Below are positions 18,333 through 27,649 of a DNA stretch of 63,049 bases, in pieces. Location of the stretch: positions 1 through 63,049 of the forward strand of contig NHJO01000007.1 of the NCBI GenBank assembly GCA_002169695.1, given 5' to 3'. Source of the DNA: a bacterium TMED217 (lineage in GTDB: Bacteria; Fidelibacterota; Marinisomatia; Marinisomatales; UBA1611). Position numbers and translations under genes: made by a program. A model generated the notes under the pieces. It was given only the letters and a program-made list of their open reading frames with translations, was not told the origin of the DNA and made no database searches. How positions within the stretch are numbered: the first letter of the stretch is position 1; the number at the start of each line of letters is the position of its first letter.

Positions 18333-19826
18333 ATGTCCGAAGAAAATAAAAACTTAAGTCAAATAATTGGTTATAGGATAGATAAACTAAATAAATTGAG
18401 AGAAATGGGTTTTGATCCATTTCCATATAGATTTGATCCGAACCATAAAAGTACGGAAATACTAAACAACTTTAAAAAATTAGAAAAAAAAGATGTCTGT
18501 ATAGCTGGAAGAATAATGGCGCTAAGAAAAATGGGTAAGGCATCGTTTATGCAACTAATGGATGATAAAGGGCAAATCCAAATATTTATTAAAAGAGATA
18601 GCGTTGGTGAAAAAATTTATGAATGTTTTAAGCTTATGGATATAGGTGATTTTGTAGGCATTAATGGATTCGTTTTTAAGACAAAAACAGGAGAAATATC
18701 AGTACATGCCGAAAAATTTACTGTTTTATCAAAAAGTATTAGACCTTTACCAATTGTTAAAGAAAAAGAGGGGGAAGTCTATGACGCTTTTAAGGATAAA
18801 GAATTAAAATATCGTAATCGCCATCTCGATTTAATAGTAAACTCAGATACTAGAGATGTGTTTCGAAAAAGAACTCAAATTATATCTGAGATTAGAATGA
18901 CACTTGATTCAAAACAATTTTTAGAAGTAGAAACACCTGTTTTGCAACCTATATATGGAGGTGCAAATGCAAGGCCTTTCACAACACATCATAATGCCTT
19001 AGAGCAGAAGTTATATCTTAGAATCGCTGATGAATTATATTTAAAAAGGTTAATAATTGGTGGTTTTGAAAAAGTATATGAAATGTCAAAAGATTTTAGG
19101 AATGAAGGGATGGATAGAAATCATAATCCTGAATTTACTATGTTAGAGTTTTATTGGGCTTATGCGGACTATAGAGATTGTATGATGTTGGTAGAGAAAA
19201 TTATTCGAAATGCTGCAAAAAAAATAGGTGAGCTGAAAATTAAGTGGGGGGAATTTGATATTGACCTATCTAAAAAATTTGAAAATAAAACATTTTATGG
19301 GTTACTAGAAGAGGCTATTGGTTCTGATATATCTATGATGAATGAAGACGAGCTTTTTGAAATTTGTAATGATAATAATATTAAAATTCAAAAAGATTCA
19401 AATATTGGGCAATTACTAGATGCCTTAATGGGCAACTTAGTTGAGCCTAAATTAATTAATCCAACATTTGTAATTGATTATCCTAAATCAATATCACCTT
19501 TAGCAAAGACAAAAAGAGATGGCAGTAAAGATATTGTTGAGAGATTCGAGTTATTTATAGGCGGATCTGAGTTTGCAAATTCATTTACAGAGCTTAATGA
19601 CCCAATTGATCAAAGAGAGAGATTAGAGCAACAAGCAGAACTAAGAGATAGAGGTGACGAAGAAGCGCAGCCTGTGGATGAGGAATTCATTCGTGCGATG
19701 GAAGCTGGTATGCCTCCAACTGGCGGTGTTGGGATTGGTATTGATAGACTTGTTATGCTACTTACAAATAATCGTTGGATCAGGGATGTTATTTTATTTC
19801 CAACCATGCGAATAGAAAAAGATTAA
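18333..19826 (+). CDS. lysS: Lysyl-tRNA synthetase, class II
   Basis: LysS charges tRNA-Lys. The 497-residue protein has an N-terminal OB fold (VCIAGRIMALRKMGKASFMQL in part, near residue 55) and a class II core. Motif 1 lies around EVETPVLQP, motif 2 in FRNEGMDRNHNPEFTMLEFYWAY (in parts) and motif 3 in GIGIDRLVMLL near the C-terminus. AGAGG precedes ATG 18333. It lies 19 bases after prfB; prfB-lysS adjacency is common in bacteria. No T-box leader is visible. Confidence 0.98.
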   Translation: MSEENKNLSQIIGYRIDKLNKLREMGFDPFPYRFDPNHKSTEILNNFKKLEKKDVCIAGRIMALRKMGKASFMQLMDDKGQIQIFIKRDSVGEKIYECFKLMDIGDFVGINGFVFKTKTGEISVHAEKFTVLSKSIRPLPIVKEKEGEVYDAFKDKELKYRNRHLDLIVNSDTRDVFRKRTQIISEIRMTLDSKQFLEVETPVLQPIYGGANARPFTTHHNALEQKLYLRIADELYLKRLIIGGFEKVYEMSKDFRNEGMDRNHNPEFTMLEFYWAYADYRDCMMLVEKIIRNAAKKIGELKIKWGEFDIDLSKKFENKTFYGLLEEAIGSDISMMNEDELFEICNDNNIKIQKDSNIGQLLDALMGNLVEPKLINPTFVIDYPKSISPLAKTKRDGSKDIVERFELFIGGSEFANSFTELNDPIDQRERLEQQAELRDRGDEEAQPVDEEFIRAMEAGMPPTGGVGIGIDRLVMLLTNNRWIRDVILFPTMRIEKD

Positions 19827-19828
19827 AT

Positions 19829-21013
19829 ATGAAATTATATCTGCAGTTCGTCCTGCGATATTTGTATCCGAAGTCTACTAGTAATTTTTCCTCGAACGCT
19901 AGTATTTTGGCAATTATTGGTCTTTCAATTGGTTTATTTGCCTTAATTCTTACGATGAGTATTATAAAGGGTTTTGAAGGTGTATTAGAACAAAAATTGT
20001 CAAGCATAGATGGATTAATTAGAGTTCAAAATATTTTTGGTAAGCCAATTAGTGAAAAAGATAACCTTGATTCACTTTTATATAGTTCTGGTTTGGAAAT
20101 TGATGTAAAACCATATATTCGTGGAACAGCTATGATTCATAAAGGTAAACATACTGAAGGTATTATTATTGAAGGTGTTAATAAAATTCCTAGTCAATCA
20201 TTTTTCATAATGGAAGAAAATATTATTAATGAAGATGATATTATTTTAGGACAATCATTAAGTCATGCCTTGAATGTTGAAATCAAAGATCAAGTGATAG
20301 TCACACCATTGATTAATGCACCTAAAGAATTTATTAAAAAAAAATATAATATAATTGAAGTTAGTGGATTATTTAAATCTGGAATGCAAGAATATGATAA
20401 GATGATCTCTTTTGTTTCTATTGATAAAGCAAAAAGAATATTTGAGATGGATGGCCATGTAACTGGTTACATAGTTAATTCAAATGAAAAGATGGAAGAC
20501 GTTATCAAAGTTTTAAATAATTTTATTAGTTATCCATATTATTTAGAATCATGGAAAGATAGACATCATGTTATTTTTGAATGGATAAATATTCAAAGGT
20601 TACCAATTATTATCATATTTGGTTTAATTGCATTGGTTGCAATTACAAATATAATGGCGACAATATCTATGATTATTAAAGAGAAAAATAGTCAAATAGG
20701 GATTCTTATATCTCAGGGTATGAAAAATTCAGATATACGAAAAATTTTTTTATTTCAAGGTGGTATTATTGGCTTATTGGGGTCTTTTTTAGGTTCGATA
20801 AATGCTTATTTATTTATTAAGCTACAAAATAAATATAAGCTGATTACTCTACCAGAGGATATTTATTTTATGGATTATGTTCCAGCCGTTTTTGATTATT
20901 CTATATTTTTTTTAATTCTCATAATCACATTAATAATTTCAATTATTGCTACTTTAGTACCAACTAAATCTATTTTAAAACTCCAACCTTCAAAACTTCT
21001 GGTACAAGATTGA
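19829..21013 (+). CDS. Lipoprotein-releasing ABC transporter permease (LolC/LolE family), first copy
   Basis: This inner-membrane permease of 394 residues probably releases outer-membrane lipoproteins to the LolA carrier. One membrane helix (about 25-50) is followed by a periplasmic MacB-type domain. Three helices (about 270-390) form the FtsX domain. The start of the mature sequence (SILAIIGLSIGLFALILTMSIIKGFEG in parts) is typical. ATG 19829 is chosen three bases after lysS; an in-frame start at 19775 lies inside lysS. It is a paralogue of the next gene, and both begin MKLYL. LolC versus LolE cannot be decided here. Confidence 0.85.
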   Translation: MKLYLQFVLRYLYPKSTSNFSSNASILAIIGLSIGLFALILTMSIIKGFEGVLEQKLSSIDGLIRVQNIFGKPISEKDNLDSLLYSSGLEIDVKPYIRGTAMIHKGKHTEGIIIEGVNKIPSQSFFIMEENIINEDDIILGQSLSHALNVEIKDQVIVTPLINAPKEFIKKKYNIIEVSGLFKSGMQEYDKMISFVSIDKAKRIFEMDGHVTGYIVNSNEKMEDVIKVLNNFISYPYYLESWKDRHHVIFEWINIQRLPIIIIFGLIALVAITNIMATISMIIKEKNSQIGILISQGMKNSDIRKIFLFQGGIIGLLGSFLGSINAYLFIKLQNKYKLITLPEDIYFMDYVPAVFDYSIFFLILIITLIISIIATLVPTKSILKLQPSKLLVQD

Positions 21014-22185
21014 AATTATATCTATTTATAGCCAGGCAATTTTTGGCTTCAAATAAAGGAGTTGGAAAATTTACTGGAATAATATCTAAGGTTGGTATAG
21101 CGATTGGATCTTTAGCTTTGGTTATTGCCGTTTCTGTGCTTAATGGTTTTGAAGAACAATTGAATAAGAAGATAAGCGATTTTGATGGACATATTAAAGT
21201 ATCGGGGATTGGATTTAATTATGATATATCTATTATAAATAATATTAAAGGAATCATAATGGTTTCGCCTAATAGAGAAAGACGTGGTATTATTAGTTTT
21301 GAATCCAAACGCAAAGTAGTAACATTCAAAGAAATTAATACAGATTTAATAGAACAGTTCTATCAGTTACCAATAATTGGTAAATACCCTAATAAAGATC
21401 AAGTGTTAATTGGTTATGATATAGCATCTCGATTAGGTGTAAAAGTAGGTGATGAAATAATTATTTCATCACCACTTGATCAAATATCAATATTGGGTTT
21501 TTCACCTGCGGTTAAGATTCAAGTTAGTGGATTGTTTTATTCAAAGATTTTAGATTATGATGATAAATTTATTTTTATTCCTGAAAATATAGGTCAGAGA
21601 TTATTTCAATCTATAGCAAATACTAATTATTTAGACATAAAAATAAAAGATGCTGGGTATGAAGAAATTATAAAGGAAAAATTAAACCAATTATTTAATG
21701 GAAATATTAAAGTTCAATCATGGGAAGACCGACATTCAACTCTCGTAAAAGCAATGAAAATGGAAAAAATTGGATCAATTATAGTTTTGAGTCTAATTAT
21801 TCTTGTAGCATCTTTTAATATGGTAGCCACGCTTTCATTGATTACAATAAAAAAAATAAAAGATATTGGAATATTAAGATTATTAGGCGCTAATCTAAAA
21901 GATATTCGGAAAATATTGGTTTCGCAGGCATTGATTATTGGTAGCACAGGTACTCTTTTTGGAATATTTTTTGGTATTATAATTGTATTCTTTCAAAATA
22001 AATTAGGTGTTATTAGTCTGCCTAATGATATTTATGCTATGGATCTATTGCCGATGGTATTGACATTTAAAGATATATTAATAATCTTTTTAATTTGTTT
22101 TTTCTTTATTGTTATTCCGGGGTTTTTTGCTGGGAATAAAGTTTCCAAATTTGATCCATTAGAGGCATTAAGATGGACAAAATAA
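21010..22185 (+). CDS. Lipoprotein-releasing ABC transporter permease (LolC/LolE family), second copy
   Basis: This 391-residue permease has the same plan as its upstream paralogue: N-terminal helix with GIAIGSLALVIAVSVLNGFEEQL in part, a periplasmic domain, and three C-terminal FtsX helices. The start is TTG 21010, overlapping the previous stop (TTGA). Its end overlaps lolD by 13 bases. Two different permeases plus one ATPase match the LolCDE stoichiometry of proteobacteria rather than the homodimeric LolF type. Generic MacB-like export is the alternative. Confidence 0.85.
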   Translation: MKLYLFIARQFLASNKGVGKFTGIISKVGIAIGSLALVIAVSVLNGFEEQLNKKISDFDGHIKVSGIGFNYDISIINNIKGIIMVSPNRERRGIISFESKRKVVTFKEINTDLIEQFYQLPIIGKYPNKDQVLIGYDIASRLGVKVGDEIIISSPLDQISILGFSPAVKIQVSGLFYSKILDYDDKFIFIPENIGQRLFQSIANTNYLDIKIKDAGYEEIIKEKLNQLFNGNIKVQSWEDRHSTLVKAMKMEKIGSIIVLSLIILVASFNMVATLSLITIKKIKDIGILRLLGANLKDIRKILVSQALIIGSTGTLFGIFFGIIIVFFQNKLGVISLPNDIYAMDLLPMVLTFKDILIIFLICFFFIVIPGFFAGNKVSKFDPLEALRWTK

Positions 22186-22847
22186 TTTTAGAGGCAAAAG
22201 GCATAGTTAAATCATTTAAAAATGGGAATAGTGAATTAATAGTATTAAATGGTATTGATATTAGTTTAAAAGTAGGCAGTATAGTTACAATAATGGGTAA
22301 GTCAGGTTCCGGAAAATCAACATTATTGAATATTTTAAGTACTTTAGATATTCCTAATCAGGGATTAATAAGTATAAATGGTAGAAATATAAAAAATTTA
22401 CCAGATGATGATATATCATACATAAGAAATTCATATATTGGTTTTATTTTTCAGTTTCATCATTTATTGCCTGATTTTACTATTTTAGAAAATATTTTAA
22501 TACCGGCTTGGATTAAGAATGAAAAAGATAAATTAGAATTAGCATTAGAATTATTAGACGAACTTGGATTAATAAAATTGAAAGAGAAGTACCCTTTAGA
22601 ATTATCAGGAGGAGAAAGACAGAGAGTTGCTGTAATAAGAGCATTAATTAATAATCCTAGAATTCTATTTGCAGATGAGCCGACCGGTAACTTAGATGAA
22701 AAAAACGCATTAATATTAGTTGACCTTTTTAAGAAAATTAACAGAGATTATAATGTTAGTATTTTATTAACTACGCATAATCCAGATGTCGCTGATATAG
22801 GTGATTTGAAATATGAACTGAAAACAGGGTCATTAAAAATAAAATAA
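22173..22847 (+). CDS. lolD: ABC transporter ATP-binding protein LolD
   Basis: This 224-residue ATPase powers the two upstream permeases. Walker A is GKSGSGKST (near 43), the Q-loop is FQFHHLLPDFT, the signature is LSGGERQRVAV and Walker B is ILFADEPTGNLDE. The FHxLLPxxT stretch is typical of the LolD/MacB group. The 13-base overlap with the second permease argues for a single complex. Confidence 0.92.
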   Translation: MDKIILEAKGIVKSFKNGNSELIVLNGIDISLKVGSIVTIMGKSGSGKSTLLNILSTLDIPNQGLISINGRNIKNLPDDDISYIRNSYIGFIFQFHHLLPDFTILENILIPAWIKNEKDKLELALELLDELGLIKLKEKYPLELSGGERQRVAVIRALINNPRILFADEPTGNLDEKNALILVDLFKKINRDYNVSILLTTHNPDVADIGDLKYELKTGSLKIK

Positions 22848-22854
22848 TATATAA

Positions 22855-25305
22855 ATGAAAAAAAATTTTTCTAAAAATCTCCAAACAATTTTAAAGTATG
22901 CAAAAGAAAATGCAATCCGATTGGGGCATTCCTATGTTGGATCAGAGCATTTATTGATCGGTTTATTAAAAATTAAATCAAGTATATCTTCAAAAATTTT
23001 TGAGCTTTATGATATAAACATAAAAACCGTAATTAAAATGATTGAAGATTTAATTAGTACTACAGATAGCACAATTGCATTAGGTCATTTACCTCTAAGT
23101 ATGAGAGCTGAAAGAGTATTGAAAAATGCTTATTTAGAAGCATCTTCTAGAAATCATCATATTGCAGATGATGAGCATTTATTACTTGCAATGTTACGGG
23201 AAAAAGAAGGAGTTATTTATGAAGTGCTAAATTCTTTTAACCTTGATTTTGATACTGTTTCTGAATTAGTTGATGGTGAGAATATTGACGAAGAAAATAA
23301 TTATGAGATAGGTGATGAATATAACACTGAAGAAAAAACACCTACACTCAATCATTTTTCAAGGGATATTACTAGTTTAGCTTCAAAAGGTAAATTAGAT
23401 CCTGTAATCGGGCGTGAAAAAGAGATTGAGCGAGTTGCTCAGGTATTAGCTCGTAGGAAAAAAAATAATCCGGTTTTAATTGGAGAGCCTGGTGTAGGTA
23501 AAACTGCAATCATAGAGGGGTTAGCTCAAAGAATTGTAAGAAAAACTGTTCCAAGGCTTCTACATAATAAGCGTATTTTATCTCTAGATTTAGCAGCAAT
23601 AGTATCAGGTACTAAATATAGAGGTCAGTTTGAAGAAAGATTAAAAAGCATTATGAATGAGCTTGAATCTCGTCAAAATTTAATAATATTCATAGATGAG
23701 CTTCATACTTTAGTTGGTGCGGGAGGAGCATCGGGTTCATTAGATGCTTCAAATATGTTTAAGCCTTCATTAGCTCGAGGAGATCTTCATTGTATTGGAG
23801 CAACAACTCTTAATGAATATAGGCAACATATTGAAAAAGATGGTGCTCTTGATAGGCGATTCCAAAAAATATTAATTAACGCACCTTCAATAAATGAATC
23901 AATTGAAATATTAATGGGCTTAAAAGAAAAATATGAAGATCATCATAATGTCAAATATTCTAATAATGCTATTGAGGCATGTGTCCACCTTTCAGATAGA
24001 TATATAACAGATAGGTTTTTACCTGATAAAGCAATTGATATATTAGATGAGGCTGGTGCAAGAGCTCACATGTTTAATGATAAAGTACCGAGGAATATAA
24101 TTAAAATTGAAAATAAAATAGAGATTCTACGTTCAGAGAAAGAAGTTAAGGTTACAAAACAACAATTTGAAGAAGCAGCTATTATAAGGGACCAAGAGCG
24201 TAAATTAATTGAAAAATTAAGTGATGCTCAAAAATCATGGAATGAAAAATCAAAAATAAAAAATGTAGATATTTCATCCGAACATGTTGCTGATGTTGTT
24301 TCACTCATAACTGGTATCCCAGTAAATAAAGTTGCAGAGACGGAAAGCCAACGGTTATTAAATCTGCCTAAAAGCTTAAGTCAATTTATTATTGGACAGG
24401 GCAAAGCAATTCATAGTATATCCAAAGCAATCCGTAGAGCTAGGACAGGGCTAAAAAATCCATCTAAGCCTATTGGAGTATTTTTATTTCTAGGCCCTAC
24501 TGGAGTAGGGAAAACTGAATTAGCAAAAGTGCTTGCTAATTATTTGTTTACTCATTCTCATGCTTTAGTAAAGGTGGATATGTCAGAGTTTAGTGAAAAA
24601 TTTTCATTATCAAGGCTCATTGGAGCTCCTCCAGGATATGTGGGTTATGATGAAGGTGGCGAATTAACTGAGAAAATTAGACGAAATCCATATTCCGTTA
24701 TTTTATTAGATGAAATTGAAAAAGCACATCCGGATTTATATAATATTATGTTACAAGTTTTTGATGATGGAGTGCTTACCGACGGGCTTGGTAGGAAAAT
24801 AGATTTTAGTAATACTATAATTATAATGACTTCAAATTTGGGGACAAAAGATCTTAATAGTAATGATTTAGGATTTGGCGAGAGTTTATCATTTGAAAAT
24901 CAAAAAAATATAAAATCAAAAATAATGAAATCTGTCCAAAATACTTTTTCTCCAGAACTTCTTAATCGTATTGATGATACTATAATTTTTCATTCTTTAA
25001 GTGAAAAAGATATTTTTCAAATAATTGATTTACAATTAAATGATCTTTCCGAAAATCTTGCAAAAATTGGTTTAAAAATAAAAATTTCAATAGCTGCAAA
25101 AAGATTGCTAGCTAAAAATGGCTATGATCCAAAGTACGGAGCTAGACCTTTAAGGAGAGAAATTCAAGTATCTATAGAAGATTATTTATCGGAAGTGTTT
25201 TTAAAACGTACGCTTATTGAAGGAACAACTATAAAAGTAGATGCTGATAGGTCTGGTTATAAATTTTCATTTATACAGAAAAAGAAATCACCAGAAAAAA
25301 AATAG
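22855..25305 (+). CDS. clpC: ATP-dependent Clp protease ATP-binding subunit ClpC
   Basis: ClpC unfolds proteins and feeds them to ClpP. The 816-residue protein has an N-terminal double Clp repeat (about 1-145) and AAA-1 with Walker A GEPGVGKT (about 211-218). A UVR-like linker (QFEEAAIIRDQE, about 440) follows, then AAA-2 with GPTGVGKT (about 548-555) and a C-terminal D2-small domain. The UVR motif and short middle domain indicate ClpC rather than ClpA or ClpB. It follows lolD by seven bases. No CtsR or McsB is nearby. Confidence 0.95.
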   Translation: MKKNFSKNLQTILKYAKENAIRLGHSYVGSEHLLIGLLKIKSSISSKIFELYDINIKTVIKMIEDLISTTDSTIALGHLPLSMRAERVLKNAYLEASSRNHHIADDEHLLLAMLREKEGVIYEVLNSFNLDFDTVSELVDGENIDEENNYEIGDEYNTEEKTPTLNHFSRDITSLASKGKLDPVIGREKEIERVAQVLARRKKNNPVLIGEPGVGKTAIIEGLAQRIVRKTVPRLLHNKRILSLDLAAIVSGTKYRGQFEERLKSIMNELESRQNLIIFIDELHTLVGAGGASGSLDASNMFKPSLARGDLHCIGATTLNEYRQHIEKDGALDRRFQKILINAPSINESIEILMGLKEKYEDHHNVKYSNNAIEACVHLSDRYITDRFLPDKAIDILDEAGARAHMFNDKVPRNIIKIENKIEILRSEKEVKVTKQQFEEAAIIRDQERKLIEKLSDAQKSWNEKSKIKNVDISSEHVADVVSLITGIPVNKVAETESQRLLNLPKSLSQFIIGQGKAIHSISKAIRRARTGLKNPSKPIGVFLFLGPTGVGKTELAKVLANYLFTHSHALVKVDMSEFSEKFSLSRLIGAPPGYVGYDEGGELTEKIRRNPYSVILLDEIEKAHPDLYNIMLQVFDDGVLTDGLGRKIDFSNTIIIMTSNLGTKDLNSNDLGFGESLSFENQKNIKSKIMKSVQNTFSPELLNRIDDTIIFHSLSEKDIFQIIDLQLNDLSENLAKIGLKIKISIAAKRLLAKNGYDPKYGARPLRREIQVSIEDYLSEVFLKRTLIEGTTIKVDADRSGYKFSFIQKKKSPEKK

Positions 25306-25637
25306 GACTATAAAATAATTATCAAAAGTCATGGTTTAAATTTTATTAACCCACTCTATATATCTACATTTTTGTGTTTGATTGGGAATGAGATAATTTT
25401 TGATTTAAATATTTAATGTAAATAATATATTATTTCAGATAATTGATAAACGGTGTTATTTGTGGCACCTGTGTAGTTTAATTATATTAATAATTATGAT
25501 TAAATAAAAGTGCCTGTCAAATAGTAATATTTAATATAGTTATCTGCCAAATAGTACTATTAAATAATTTGGAATATTGATTGCAATATAGTAACCGTAC
25601 AAGAAATTTATATTTAAAAATTTTTTAAGGAGATAAA
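25306..25637 (+). other. Intergenic region, clpC to dnaK (332 bp)
   Basis: This is one of the longer non-coding gaps in the window. It holds a pair of imperfect 30-bp-spaced direct repeats (25514-25567), annotated separately, and the strong dnaK RBS AAGGAG at 25627-25632. I see no open frame of note on either strand, no CIRCE (TTAGCACTC-N9-GAGTGCTAA) and no clear sigma-32 promoter. It should contain the dnaK promoter, but I cannot place it with confidence. Confidence 0.7.
25514..25567 (+). repeat. Tandem imperfect direct repeat upstream of dnaK
   Basis: CTGTCAAATAGTAATATTTA at 25514 and CTGCCAAATAGTACTATTAA at 25544 are two copies exactly 30 bp apart (three 10-bp turns), differing at a few positions. 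They lie 70-125 bp before dnaK. The spacing would put both copies on the same face of the helix, which fits a binding site for a dimeric regulator, but the factor is unknown. Confidence 0.55.
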
Positions 25638-27545
25638 ATGTCTAAAATTATTGGAATTGATTTAGGTACAACAAATTCATGTGTTTCGGTATTAGAAGGC
25701 GGTGAACCAACTGTAATTACAAATCCTGAAGGTGGTAGGACCACTCCTTCTGTTGTCGCTTTTTCAAAAGATGAAGAGCGGTTAGTGGGGCAAACTGCAA
25801 AGCGTCAGGCTGTTACAAATCCTGAGAATACTATTTTCTCTATAAAAAGATTTATGGGCAGGATGTTTAAAGAAGTCAATAATGAAATTTCCGAGGTTCC
25901 ATATGATGTAGATAAGAACTCCAATGGTGCTGTAATCGTCAAAATAAATGACAAAGATTATTCTCCACCAGAAATTAGTGCGATGGTATTACAAAAACTT
26001 AAGCAGGATGCTGAGCAATATTTGGGGACTAAAGTGACGGATGCTGTTATTACAGTTCCTGCATATTTCAATGATTCACAGCGTCAAGCTACCAAAGATG
26101 CAGGAAAAATTGCTGGTCTTAATGTTCGTAGAATTATTAATGAACCAACTGCCGCATCGCTAGCTTATGGTCTTGATAAGAAAAAAGATGAGAAAATTGC
26201 GGTATTTGATCTTGGAGGAGGGACATTTGATGTATCTATCCTTGAGTTAGGCGATGGTGTATTTGAGGTTAAGGCATCAAATGGCGATGGTCATTTAGGA
26301 GGTGATGACTTTGACCAAAAAGTTATTAACTGGATCGCTGATGAATTTAAAAAAAGTGATGGGATTGATTTGCGTGAAGACCCGATGGCTTTGCAAAGAT
26401 TAAAAGAAGCTGCTGAATCCGCAAAAAAAGAGTTGTCTTCTTCGAAACAGACGGATATTAATTTACCTTTTGTTACGGCAGATGCTTCTGGCCCTAAACA
26501 TTTAAATTTAAATCTATCAAGAGCAAAGTTTGATGAATTAGTATCTGATTTAGTTGATAGAACAATCGAGCCATGTAAAAAAGCTTTATCTGATGCTGGT
26601 TTAAATTCATCTGATATTGACGAGGTAATTTTGGTTGGAGGGTCAACTAGAATTCCTAGTATACAAGAGAAGGTAAAAGAAATTTTTGGAAAAGAACCAA
26701 ATAAAAGTGTTAATCCTGATGAGGTTGTTGCTTTAGGTGCTGCGATACAAGGAGGTGTATTAGCAGGTGATGTAGATGATGTCCTCTTACTCGATGTAAC
26801 ACCATTATCTTTAGGAATTGAAACATTGGGATCTGTTTCAACTAGACTTATTGAAAGGAACACCACTATTCCTACTAAGAAATCTCAGGTATTTAGTACG
26901 GCTGCTGATAACCAAACGACTGTAGAGATTCATGTTTTGCAAGGTGAAAGAGAAATGGCATCGGACAATAAAACAATAGGGAGGTTCCATTTAGCTGATA
27001 TACCACCTTCACCAAGAGGTGTTCCTCAAATTGAGGTTACATTTGACATTGATGCCAATGGCATTTTAAATGTAAGTGCACAAGATAAAGCTACGGGTAA
27101 AGAACAAAGTATAAGGATCGAGGCATCTAGTGGTATCTCTGAAGCTGAAATAGAAAAAATGATTAATGATTCAAAAAAGAATGAACAAAAAGATAAAGAA
27201 AAAAGAGAACAAGTTGATATAATAAACCAATCAGAACATTTAATATACGAAACTGAGAAAAACATTAACGATAATGATGAAAAATTAAATGATGAAGATA
27301 AATCTCAAGTTAATGAAAAATTAGAAGCTCTAAAGAAGGCTAAGGATAGTGGTAATATTATAGATATGAAAAAAGCCTTAGAAGAGTTAAATAATATATG
27401 GTCTCAAGTTGCAACGAAGATGTACGATGCAAACAATCAAGAAAATCAAACGAAAGAAGCATCATCTAACAATAATGATAATAAAAATAAAAAAGATAAA
27501 AATAAGGATGAAATAGAAGATGCTGATTTTGAAGTAGTTGATTAA
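25638..27545 (+). CDS. dnaK: Chaperone protein DnaK (Hsp70)
   Basis: This ATP-driven chaperone has the N-terminal ATPase domain ([19 protein letters not shown] in part, [25 protein letters not shown]) and the substrate-binding domain ([16 protein letters not shown]). A helical lid and an acidic tail ending DADFEVVD complete it. The length of 635 residues is normal. A full AAGGAG RBS precedes the ATG. It stands alone between its own leader and terminator; grpE and dnaJ are not adjacent. Confidence 0.99.
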   Translation: MSKIIGIDLGTTNSCVSVLEGGEPTVITNPEGGRTTPSVVAFSKDEERLVGQTAKRQAVTNPENTIFSIKRFMGRMFKEVNNEISEVPYDVDKNSNGAVIVKINDKDYSPPEISAMVLQKLKQDAEQYLGTKVTDAVITVPAYFNDSQRQATKDAGKIAGLNVRRIINEPTAASLAYGLDKKKDEKIAVFDLGGGTFDVSILELGDGVFEVKASNGDGHLGGDDFDQKVINWIADEFKKSDGIDLREDPMALQRLKEAAESAKKELSSSKQTDINLPFVTADASGPKHLNLNLSRAKFDELVSDLVDRTIEPCKKALSDAGLNSSDIDEVILVGGSTRIPSIQEKVKEIFGKEPNKSVNPDEVVALGAAIQGGVLAGDVDDVLLLDVTPLSLGIETLGSVSTRLIERNTTIPTKKSQVFSTAADNQTTVEIHVLQGEREMASDNKTIGRFHLADIPPSPRGVPQIEVTFDIDANGILNVSAQDKATGKEQSIRIEASSGISEAEIEKMINDSKKNEQKDKEKREQVDIINQSEHLIYETEKNINDNDEKLNDEDKSQVNEKLEALKKAKDSGNIIDMKKALEELNNIWSQVATKMYDANNQENQTKEASSNNNDNKNKKDKNKDEIEDADFEVVD

Positions 27546-27570
27546 GTGTTATTTTTAATTTGAAATAATA

Positions 27571-27598
27571 AAAAAGCGTTCAATTGAACGCTTTTTTT
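27571..27598 (+). terminator. Intrinsic terminator of dnaK
   Basis: The sequence A5-GCGTTCAA/TTGAACGC-T7 is a perfect palindrome with an A tract on the 5' side and a T tract on the 3' side, 25 bases after the dnaK stop. It may act in both directions, but the only nearby upstream gene is dnaK. Confidence 0.9.
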
Positions 27599-27649
27599 GT
27601 TTTTGGAACTCATCTATCTTGAAGTAGTTTATAATTAAGAATAATATTT

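Noticed and set aside
19775-19828. Upstream start of the first LolC/E-like permease inside lysS
   Set aside because: The extra 18 residues are polar and unlike the family; ATG 19829 just after the lysS stop gives the proper N-terminus.
25306-25637. CIRCE element or sigma-32 promoter for dnaK
   Set aside because: No TTAGCACTC-N9-GAGTGCTAA and no CTTGAA/CCCCAT pair with proper spacing is present.
26291-26866. 191-codon open frame antisense to dnaK
   Set aside because: dnaK is clearly coding on the other strand. Such antisense frames over dnaK are a known composition artefact, and the translation matches no family.
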